Origin: Calliopsis andreniformis
Lineage: Eukaryota > Arthropoda > Insecta > Hymenoptera > Andrenidae
Direction: 5' to 3'
NCBI RefSeq assembly: GCF_051401765.1
Contig: NW_027480463.1
Coordinates: forward strand, 2,418,001 to 2,482,000
DNA length: 64,000 bases
Positions 55,001 to 64,000 of the stretch are shown here, one piece after another. Position numbers and translations under genes: made by a program. The notes under the pieces are model-generated. The model saw only the letters and a list, made by a program, of their open reading frames with translations. It made no database searches and was not told where the DNA came from. The stretch's first letter is position 1. Each line of letters opens with the position of its first letter.

Positions 55001-56429
55001 ATACTCAATCCTCATTCTACAATCCTCAATACCCAGTCCTCAATCTTCAATCCTCAATCTTCAATCATCAATATTCAATCTTCAATCCTCAATCCTCAAT
55101 CCTCAATACTCAATCCTCAATCCTCAATGTTCTATCCTCAATACGCAATCCTCAATCTTCAATCATCAATCCTCAATCCTCAATCCTCATTCCTCAATCC
55201 TCAATCTTAATCTTCAATCCTCAACACTCAATCTTCAATCCTCATTCTTCAATCCTCAATACCCAATCCTCAATCTTCAATCCTCAATCCTCAATCCTCA
55301 GTTCGCAATCCTCAATCCTCAACCCTCAGACCTCAGGCATCAACACTCAACCCTCAGTCCTCGTTCTCAATCCACAACCCTCAATCCTCGATCCTCAATC
55401 TTCAATCATCAATATTCAACCTTCAATCCTCAATCCTCAATCCTCAATACTCAATCCTCAATCCTCAATGTTCTATCCTCAATACGCAATCCTCAATCTT
55501 CAATCCTCAAACCTCAATCCTCAATCCTCAATCCTCAACCCTCAATCTTAATCTTCAATCCTCAGTACTCAATCTTCAATCCTCAATCCTCAATACTCAA
55601 TCCTCAATCCTCATTATTCAATCCTCAATACCCAATCCTCAATCTTCAATCCTCAATCCTCAATCCTCAATCCTCAATCCTCAATCCTCAATCTTCAATC
55701 CTCAATCCTCAATCCTCAATCCTCAATCCTCAATCTTCAATCGTCGATACTCAATCTTCAATCCTCAATACTCAATCCTCAATCTTCAATCCTCAGTCCC
55801 AAATCCTCAATCTTCAATACTCACTCCTCAATCCTCAGTCTTCAGTCCTCAATGCTCAATCCTCAATCCTCAATCCTCAATCCTCAATCTTCAATCCTCA
55901 ATACTCAACCTTCAATCCTCAATGCTCAGTCCTCAAATTTCAATTCTGAATCCTCAATCCGGAATCCTCAATCTTCAGACCTCAGTCCTCAACAATCAGT
56001 TGTCAATCCTCAATCCTCAATAGAATATACTCAATTCACAGTTTTCAATACTCAATACTCAACCTGCAATCTTCAAATCTCTATCCACAAACATCAATTC
56101 TCATCACTCAACCCTCAACACTCAGTCCTCAACGCTCAATCCTCAATCCTCAATTCGCAATCTTCAATCCTCAATACTGAACCTTCAATCCTCAATCCTC
56201 AATCCTCAGTCCTCAATCCTCAATCCTCAATCTTAATCTTCAATCCTCAGTACTCAATCTTCAATCCTCAATACTCAATCCTCAATCCTCAATCCTCAAT
56301 CTTCAATCTTCAATACACAATCTTCAATCCTGAATCCTCAATCCTCAATCCTCAATCCCCAATCTTAATATTCAATCCTCAGTACTCAATCATCAAGCCT
56401 CAATCCTCAATCCTCAATCCTCAATCCTC
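49098..56429. repeat. Higher-order block J, copy 1 (7332 bp)
   Basis: J1 is the longest repeat period in the window. M modules start at 49485, 50135, 50722, 51581, 52112, 52559, 53502, 53789, 54424 and 55994. For the first ~4.5 kb J2 follows it at a constant 7332 bases. I noticed one substitution in that stretch (CCGCAGC at about 52406 against CCTCAGC at about 59738), apart from one at the junction itself. I count 18 six-base units within the period, and 7332 is 1050 heptads minus 18. An internal duplicate relates 54.31-54.85 kb to 55.88-56.42 kb (offset 1570). Confidence 0.88.
54310..56420. repeat. Internal 1570-bp direct duplication in J1
   Basis: The strings 54310-54850 and 55880-56420 share the CCGGAAT string, an M of the ACTCAAT subtype (54424, 55994), CTCAACGC and two K landmarks. 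The right end of the second string is also the J1/J2 junction. The offset is a multiple of 7 minus 5 and spans five six-base units. Confidence 0.82.
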
Positions 56430-59400
56430 AGTCCTCAATCCTCAATCCTCATTCTTCAAGCCTCAATACCGAATCCTCAATCTTAAATCCTCAATCCACA
56501 ATTCGCAATCCTCAATCCTCAATCCTCAGGCCTCAAGTATCAATACTCAACCCTCAGTCCTCGTCCTCAATCCACGACCTACAATCCTCAATCCTCAATC
56601 TTCATTCATCAATATTCAACCTTCAATCCTCAATCCTCAATACTCAATCCTCAATCCTCAATCCTCAATGTTCAATCCTCAATACCCGATCCTCAGGCTT
56701 CAATCCTCAACCCTCGATCCTCAATCCTCAGTCCTCAACCCTCAATCCTCAGTCTTCAAACCTCAATCCTGAATCCACAATCCTGAATCCTCAATCTTCA
56801 GCACTCAGTCCTCAACAATCAGTGGTCCATCCTCAATCCTCAATAGAATATCATGATTTCACAGTTTTCAAGTCTCAGTACTCAACATGCAATCTTCAAA
56901 TCTCTATCCTCAAACAGCAATTCTCATCACTCAACCCTCAACACTCAGTCCACAATCCTCAATATTCAAGCCTCAATCCTCAATCCTCAATCCTCAATCC
57001 TCAACCTTCAATCCTCAATACTGAATCTTCTATCCTCAATCCCCAACCCTCAATCCTCAATTCGCAATCCTCAATAGTCGATCTTTAATCCTCAATACTC
57101 AATATTCAATCCTCAATCCTCAATCCTCAATCCTCAATCCTCAAATCTCAATCCTCAATCCTCAATCCTCAGACCTCAAACATAAATATTCAACCCTCAG
57201 TCCTCGTCCTCAATCCACAACCCTCAATCCTCAATCCTCAATCCTCAATCCTCAATCTTCAATCCTCAATCCTCAATCCTCAATCCTCAATCCTCAATCC
57301 TCAATCCTCAATGTTCAATCCTCAACAGACAATCCTCAATCTTCAATCCTCAATCCTCAATCCTCAATTCTCAATCCTCAATCCTCAATCCTCAGTCCTC
57401 TCTCCTCAAACCTCAATCCTGAATCCTCAATCCTGAATCCTCAAGCTTCAGCCCTCAGTCCTCAACAATCAGTTGTCAATCCTCAATCCTCAATAGAATA
57501 TCATCAATTCACAGTTTTCAATACTCAATACTCAATCTGCAATCTTCAAATCTCTATCCACAAACGTCAATTCTCATCATTCAACCCTCAACACTCAGTC
57601 CCCAATCCTGAATATTCAATTGTCAATCCTCAATCCTCAATCCACAATCCTCAACCTTCAATCCTCAATACTCAATCTTCGATCCTCAATCCTTAATACT
57701 CAATCCTCAATTCTCAATCCTCGATTGTCAATCTTCAATCCTCAATACTCAATCTACAATCCTCAATCCCCAATCCTCAATCCTCAATCCTCATTCTTCA
57801 ATCCTCAATACCCAATCCTCAACCTTCAACCCTCAATCCTCAATCCTCAATTCTCAATCCTCAATCCTCAGTCCTCAGTCCTCAAACCTCAATCCTCAAC
57901 CCTCAGCCCTCATCCTCAATCCTCAATCCTCAATCCTCAATTCTCAATCTTCAATCCTCAATACTCAATCTTCAATACTCAATGCTCAGTCCTCAAATTT
58001 CAATTCTGAATCCTCAATCCGGAACCCTCAATCTTCAGCCCTCAGTCTTCAACAATAGGTTGTTAATCCTCAATCCTCAATAGAATATACTCAATTCACA
58101 GCTCTCAATACTCAATACTCTGACTGCAATCTTCAAATCTCTATCCACAAACATCAATTATCATCACTCAACCCTCAACACTCAGTCCTCAATGTTCAAC
58201 CCTCAATCCACAATTCTCAATCGTCAATCCTCAATACTGAACCTTGAATCCTCAATCCTCAATCCTCAGTCCTCAATCCTCAATCCTCACTCTTAATCTT
58301 CAATCCTCAGTACTCAATCTTCAATCCTCAATCCTCAATCCTCAATCCTCAATCCTCAATCCTCAATCTTCAATCCTCAATACTCAATCTTCAATCCTCT
58401 ATCCTCAATCCTCAATCCTCAATCCTCAATCCTCAATCCTCAATCGTCAATCTTCAATCCTCAATACTCAATCTTCAATCCTCAATCCGCTGTCATCAAT
58501 ACACAATCCTCATTCGTCAATCCTCAATACCCAATTCTCAATCTTCAATCCTCAATCCTCAATTCTCAATTCTCAATCCTCAATCCTCAGACCTCAGACA
58601 TCAATATTCAACACTCAGTCCTCGTCCTCAATCCACAACCCTCAATCCTCAACCCTCAATCTTTCATCATCAATATTCAATCTTCAATCCTCAATCCTCG
58701 ATCCTCAATCCTCAATCCTCAATCCTCAATCTTCACTCCTCAAACCTCAATCCTCAATCCTCAATGTTCAAACCTCAATACCCAATCCTCAGTCTTCAAT
58801 CCTCAATCCTCCGTCCTCAATCCTCAATCCTCAATCCTCAATCCTCAGACCTCAAACCTCAATCCTGAATCCTCAATCCTGAATCCTCAATCTTCAGCCC
58901 TCAGTCCTCAACAATCAGTGGTCCATCCTCAATCCTCAATAGAATATCATGATTTCACAGTTTTCAATACTCAATACTCAACCAGCAATCTTTAAATCTC
59001 TATCCACAAACATCAATCCTCGTCACTCAACCCTCAACACTCAGTCCCCAATCCTCAATATTCAAGCCTCAATCCTCAATCCTCAATCCACAATCCTCAA
59101 CCTCCAATCCTTAATACTCAATCTTTAATCCTCAATCCCCAACCCTCAATCCTCAATTCGCAATCCTCAATAGTCGATCTTCAATCCTCAATACTCAGTA
59201 TTCAATCCACAATCCTCAATCCTCAATCCTCAATCATCATTCTTCAATCCTCAATACCCTATCCTCAATCTTCAATCCTCAATCCTCAATCCTCAATACC
59301 CAATCCTCAATCTTCAATCCTCAATCCTCAATCCTCAATTCTCAATCCTCAATCCTCAGTCCTCATACCTCAATCATATATATTCAACCCTCAGACCTCG

Positions 59401-60833
59401 TCCTCAATCCACAACCCTCAAGCTTCAGCCCTCAGTCCTTAACAATCAGTTGTCTATCCTCAATCCTCAATAGAATATCACCAATTTACAGTTTTCAATA
59501 CTCAATACTCAATCTGCAATCTTCAAATCTCTATCCACAAACATCAATTCTCATCATTCAACCCTCAAGACTCAGTCCCCAATCCTCAATATTCAATCCT
59601 CAATCCTCAATCCACAATCCTCAATCCTCATTCTTCGATCCTCAATACCCAATCCTCAATCTTCAATCCTCAATCCTCAATCCTCAATTCTCAATCCTCA
59701 ATCCTCTGTCCTTAGTCCTCAAACCTCAATCCTCAACCCTCAGCCCTCATCCTCAATCCTCAATCCTCAATCCTCAATTCTCAATCTTCAATCCACAATT
59801 CTCAATCTTCAATCCTCAATGCTCAGTCCTCAAATTTCAATTCTGAATCCTCAATCCGGAACCCTCAATCTTCAGCCCTCAGTCCTCAACAATCAGTTGT
59901 CAATCCTCAATCCTCAATAGAATATACTCAATTCACAGTTTTCAATACTCAATACTCAATCTGCAATCTTCAAATCTCTATCCACAAACATCAATTCTCA
60001 TCATTCAACCCTCAACACTCTGTCCCCAATCCTCAATATTCAATCATCAATCCTCAATCCTCAATCCACAATCCTCAACCTTCAATCCTCAATACTCAAT
60101 CTTCAATCCTGAATCCTCAATACTCAATCCTCAGTGCTCAATCCACGATCGTCAATCTTGAATCCTCAATACTCAATCTTCAATCCTCCATCCTCAATCC
60201 TCAATCCTCAATCCTCAATCTTCAATCCTCAATACTCAATCTTCAATCCTCAATCCTCAATCCTCAATCCTCAATCCTCAATCTTAATCTTCAATTCTCA
60301 ATCCTCAATCCTCAATCCTCAATCTTCAATCCTCAATACTCAATCCTCAATCCTCAATCCTCAATCCTCAATCCTCAATCCTCAATCGTCAATCCTCAAT
60401 CGTCAATCTTCAATCCTCAATACTCAATCTTCAATCCTCAATCCTCTGTCCTCAATCCTCAATCCTCATTCTTCAATCCTCAATACCCAATCCTCAATCT
60501 TAAATCCTCAATCCTCAATTCGCAATCCTCAATCCTCAATCCTCAGGCCTCAAGTATCAATACTCAACCCTCAGTCCTCGTCCTCAATCCACGACCTACA
60601 ATCCTCAATCCTCAATCTTCATTCATCAATATTCAACCTTCAATCCTCAATCCTCAATCCTCAATCCTCAATCCTCAATCATAAATGTTCAATCCTCAAT
60701 ACCCGATCCTCAGGCTTCAATCCTCAATCCTCGATCCTCAATCCTCAATCCTCAGTCATCAATCCTCAGTCCTCAAACCTCAATCTCGAATCCTCAATCC
60801 TGAATCCTCAATCTTCAGACCTCAGTCCTCAAC

Positions 60834-60966
60834 AATCAGTGGTCCATCCTCAATCCTCAATAGAGTACCATGATTTCACAGTTTTCAATACTCAATACTC
60901 AACCTGCAATCTTCAAATCTCTATCCACAAACATCAATTCTCATCACTCAACCCTCAACACTCAGT
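60834..60966 (+). repeat. Hybrid M module at a 922-bp deletion
   Basis: The first part of this module, with the CATGATT unit and AGAGTACC before it, matches the M at 53502. The sequence following it, CTCAACGC and onward, matches that after the M at 54424. Nothing in between is left over. It is what an exchange between two aligned M modules would leave. Confidence 0.85.
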
Positions 60967-61067
60967 CCTCAACGCTCAATCCTCAATCCTCAATTCGCAA
61001 TCTTCAATCCTCAATACTGAACCTTCAATCCTCAATCCTCAATCCTCAGTCCTCAATCCTCAATCCT

Positions 61068-62091
61068 CAATCTTAATCTTCAATCCTCAGTACTCAATCT
61101 TCAATCCTCAATACTCAATCCTCAATCCTCAATCCTCAATCTTCAATCTTCAATACACAATCTTCAATCCTGAATCCTCAATCCTCAATCCTCAATCCCC
61201 AATCTTAATATTCAATCCTCAGTACTCAATCATCAAGCCTCAATCCTCAATCCTCAATCCTCAATCCTCTACCTTCAATCCTCAATACTCAATCTTCAAT
61301 CCTCAATCCTCAATCCTCAATCCTCAATCCTCAATCCTCAATCCTCAATCCTCAATCGTCAATCTTCAATCCTCAATACTCAATCTTCAATCCTCAATCC
61401 TCAATTCTCAATACTCAATCCTCATTCTACAATCCTCAATACCCAGTCCTCAATCTTCAATCCTCAATCTTCAATCATCAATATTCAATCTTCAATCCTC
61501 AATCCTCAATCCTCAATACTCAATCCTCAATCCTCAATGTTCTATCCTCAATACGCAATCCTCAATCTTCAATCATCAATCCTCAATCCTCAATCCTCAT
61601 TCCTCAATCCTCAATCTTAATCTTCAATCCTCAACACTCAATCTTCAATCCTCATTCTTCAATCCTCAATACCCAATCCTCAATCTTCAATCCTCAATCC
61701 TCAATCCTCAGTTCGCAATCCTCAATCCTCAACCCTCAGACCTCAGGCATCAACACTCAACCCTCAGTCCTCGTTCTCAATCCACAACCCTCAATCCTCG
61801 ATCCTCAATCTTCAATCATCAATATTCAACCTTCAATCCTCAATCCTCAATCCTCAATACTCAATCCTCAATCCTCAATGTTCTATCCTCAATACGCAAT
61901 CCTCAATCTTCAATCCTCAAACCTCAATCCTCAATCCTCAATCCTCAACCCTCAATCTTAATCTTCAATCCTCAGTACTCAATCTTCAATCCTCAATCCT
62001 CAATACTCAATCCTCAATCCTCATTATTCAATCCTCAATACCCAATCCTCAATCTTCAATCCTCAATCCTCAATCCTCAATCCTCAATCCT
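61068..62091. repeat. Tandem block L, copy 1 (period 1024 bp)
   Basis: L1 runs from a K landmark (61072) to the next K landmark (62096). It contains four CTTAAT units and one R unit; 1024 is 147 heptads minus five. It copies J1 sequence from about 54.66 to 55.68 kb. It has no M module. Confidence 0.86.
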
Positions 62092-63115
62092 CAATCTTAA
62101 TCTTCAATCCTCAGTACTCAATCTTCAATCCTCAATACTCAATCCTCAATCCTCAATCCTCAATCTTCAATCTTCAATACACAATCTTCAATCCTGAATC
62201 CTCAATCCTCAATCCTCAATCCCCAATCTTAATATTCAATCCTCAGTACTCAATCATCAAGCCTCAATCCTCAATCCTCAATCCTCAATCCTCTACCTTC
62301 AATCCTCAATACTCAATCTTCAATCCTCAATCCTCAATCCTCAATCCTCAATCCTCAATCCTCAATCCTCAATCCTCAATCGTCAATCTTCAATCCTCAA
62401 TACTCAATCTTCAATCCTCAATCCTCAATACTCAATACTCAATCCTCATTCTACAATCCTCAATACCCAGTCCTCAATCTTCAATCCTCAATCTTCAATC
62501 ATCAATATTCAATCTTCAATCTTCAATCCTCAATCCTCAATACTCAATCCTCAATCCTTAATGTTCTATCCTCAATACGCAATCCTGAATCTTCAATCAT
62601 CAATCCTCAATCCTCAATCCTCATTCCTCAATCCTCAATCTTAATCTTCAATCCTCAACACTCAATCTTCAATCCTCATTCTTCAATCCTCAATACCCAA
62701 TCCTCAATCTTCAATCCTCAATCCTCAATCCTCAGTTCGCAATCCTCAATCCTCAACCCTCAGACCTCAGGCATCAACACTCAACCCTCAGTCCTCGTTC
62801 TCAATCCACAACCCTCAATCCTCGATCCTCAATCTTCAATAATCAATATTCAACCTTCAATCCTCAATCCTCAATCCTCAATACTCAATCCTCAATCCTC
62901 AATGTTCTATCCTCAATACGCAATCCTCAATCTTCAATCCTCAAACCTCAATCCTCAATCCTCAATCCTCAACCCTCAATCTTAATCTTCAATCCTCAGT
63001 ACTCAATCTTCAATCCTCAATCCTCAATACTCAATCCTCAATCCTCATTATTCAATCCTCAATACCCAATCCTCAATCTTCAATCCTCAATCCTCAATCC
63101 TCAATCCTCAATCCT
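62092..63115. repeat. Tandem block L, copy 2 (period 1024 bp)
   Basis: L2 repeats L1 with a few substitutions, such as CTTCAAT for CCTCAAT near 62520, TTAATG for TCAATG near 62558 and AATCAAT for CATCAAT near 62838. The block has no counterpart of its own in J1, so the duplication is specific to J2. Confidence 0.85.
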
Positions 63116-63345
63116 CAATCTTCAATCCTCAATCCTCAATCCTCAATCCTCAATCCTCAATCTTCAATCGTCGATACTCAATCTTCAATCCTCAATACTC
63201 AATCCTCAATCTTCAATCCTCAGTCCCAAATCCTCAATCTTCAATACTCACTCCTCAATCCTCAGTCTTCAGTCCTCAATGCTCAATCCTCAATCCTCAA
63301 TCCTCAATCTTCAATCCTCAATACTCAACCTTCAATCCTCAATCC

Positions 63346-64000
63346 TCAATTCTCGTTCCCCAATGCTCAATCCTCAATCGTCAATCCTCAATCCCCAGTC
63401 CTCATTCTTCAATCCTCAATACCCAATCCTCAATCTTCAATCCTCAATCCTCAATCCTCAATTCTCAATCCTCATTCCTCAACCCTCAGACCTCAAACAG
63501 CAATACTCAACCCTCCGTCCTCGTCCTCAATCCATAACCATCAATCCTCAATCCTCAATATTCAATCATCAATATTCAATCTTCAGTCCTCAATCCTCAA
63601 TCCTCAATCCTCAATCCTCAATCCTCAATGTTCAATCCGCAATACCCAATCCTCAATCATCTATCCGCAATCCTCAATCCTCAATCCTCAATCCTCAATC
63701 CTCAATCCTCAACCTTCAATCCTCAATACTCAATCTTCAATCCTCAATCCTCAATCCTCAATCCTCAATCCTCATTCTTCAATCCTCAACACCCAATCCT
63801 CAATCTTCAATCCTCAATCCTCAATCCTCAATTCTCAATCCTCAATCCTCAATCCTCAGACCTCAAACATCAATACTCAACCCTCAGTCCTCGTCCTCAA
63901 TCCACAACCCTCAATCCTCGATCCTCAATCTTCAATCATCAATATTCAATCTTCAATCCTCAGTCCTCAATCCTCAATACACAATCCTCAATCCTCAATG
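63346..64000. repeat. Right terminal segment, matching 0.65-1.18 kb
   Basis: The first ~100 units hold an unusual CTCGTTCC string near 63352. From about 63.47 kb the order of landmarks (R with cagcaatac, V1 at 63630, R near 63890, then the lead-in to V2 at the last bases) equals that of 0.65-1.18 kb at 62816-62823 bases distance. The array continues past the window end. Confidence 0.8.

Larger units (their letters stand above)
56430..63345. repeat. Higher-order block J, copy 2, rearranged
   Basis: J2 copies J1 at 7332 bases up to an M at 60834, then at 6410 bases, so 922 bases are missing. 922 is exactly the distance between the J1 M modules at 53502 and 54424. Later, 61.07-62.09 kb is duplicated in tandem (1024 bases), and the copy then resumes to about 63.34 kb, matching 55.9 kb. 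M modules start at 56817, 57467, 58054, 58913, 59444, 59891 and 60834. The very low divergence points to a recent event, or to an assembly error. Confidence 0.86.
1..64000. repeat. Giant heptanucleotide satellite array, unit TCAATCC / GGATTGA
   Basis: The whole window is made of tandem 7-base units. The commonest is TCAATCC, and frequent single-base variants end in CT, AC, TC or CG or carry TCAGTCC, TCAACCC, TCGATCC, TCATTCT or TCAGACC. The canonical unit has no G on this strand, so the strand is strongly G-poor. The array is cut by both window ends. No stretch of ordinary sequence interrupts it: even the most diverged parts can be divided into heptads in the same phase. Large blocks of variant units recur in fixed order, which makes this a higher-order satellite rather than a plain microsatellite. 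No gene, tRNA, rRNA, IS element or regulatory site was seen. Satellites of this size are known from eukaryotic heterochromatin; short heptanucleotide repeats are also known in cyanobacteria. The assignment as a satellite is certain; the host is not. Confidence 0.98.
1..64000 (+). other. Repeat-driven forward open frames, not coding
   Basis: Long stop-free forward frames cover most of the window. The longest run 36308-38500, 60134-62197, 34884-36845, 20700-22595, 54090-55949, 31969-33588, 25628-27235 and 43298-44866. All read the same low-complexity peptide built on S-I-L-N-P-Q-S. Several overlap in two or three frames with the same composition. Starts fall on chance ATG, GTG or TTG in variant units, there is no conserved start context, and the frame shifts at each six-base unit. 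Block copies keep or lose the frame without any sign of selection. I do not annotate any of them as a gene. Translation cannot be excluded from sequence alone. Confidence 0.93.

Noticed and set aside
1..64000. CRISPR array
   Set aside because: There is no alternation of constant repeats of 25-40 bases with unique spacers; the recurring strings are themselves made of heptads and spaced irregularly.
1..64000. Telomere repeat
   Set aside because: GGATTGA resembles seven-base telomere units only in length and G/C strand bias. It lacks the GGG run of the plant-type unit, and a telomere would not be expected to carry kilobase higher-order blocks.

Overview
The window is one uninterrupted tandem array of a seven-base unit, TCAATCC on the given strand (GGATTGA on the other), with many point variants. 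The repeat is already running at base 1 and still running at base 64000, so the array is longer than the window. I found no gene, RNA gene, insertion sequence, CRISPR array, promoter or terminator. Long forward open frames exist, but they follow from the repeat. A 7-nt unit gives the same heptapeptide (S-I-L-N-P-Q-S) in all three forward frames with no stop. The reverse unit carries TGA, which stops every reverse frame every 21 bases.

Organism: the sequence does not decide it. A simple satellite of more than 64 kb with layered higher-order repeats is what eukaryotic heterochromatic, pericentromeric or subtelomeric satellites look like. The unit itself (CCTCAAT in another phase) is one base from CCCCAAT, a form of the heptanucleotide STRR repeats known in filamentous cyanobacteria, but those arrays are short. 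On scale I lean to a eukaryotic satellite, with low certainty.

Layout. The array is a patchwork of higher-order blocks, each an ordered string of variant heptads. 1-1730: left segment, related to 20.4-21.5 kb. 1731-12310: two copies of a ~5.3 kb block (A1, A2). 10515-19940: two copies of a 4.7 kb block (B1, B2) that overlaps the end of A2. 19940-22754: mosaic. 22755-28920: three copies of a 2.1 kb block (D1-D3), each with an internal ~0.86 kb duplication. 28921-30300: linker. 30301-37800: 2.04 kb blocks (F1, F2) and partial derivatives. 38191-40676: 1235-base tandem pair (G). 40677-43885: mosaic with a 259-base tandem pair. 43886-46803: 1459-base tandem pair (H), then a 251-base pair. 47753-48870: 559-base tandem pair (I). 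49098-63345: two copies of a 7.33 kb block (J1, J2), the second rearranged by a 922-base loss and a 1024-base tandem duplication. 63346-64000: a segment matching 0.65-1.18 kb.

Recurrent landmarks. The clearest is a 133-base, 19-heptad module (M), of which I located 67 occurrences (two truncated, one hybrid), plus seven copies of a diverged relative (M2). Others are the R, Q and K landmarks, each marked by a 6-base unit, the V landmarks, and an 8-base unit confined to D blocks. Heptad phase is kept throughout. Every block offset I checked equals a multiple of 7 minus the number of 6-base units (plus 8-base units) it spans, so duplications and deletions happened in register. All block boundaries were read by eye and are good to roughly 30 bases.
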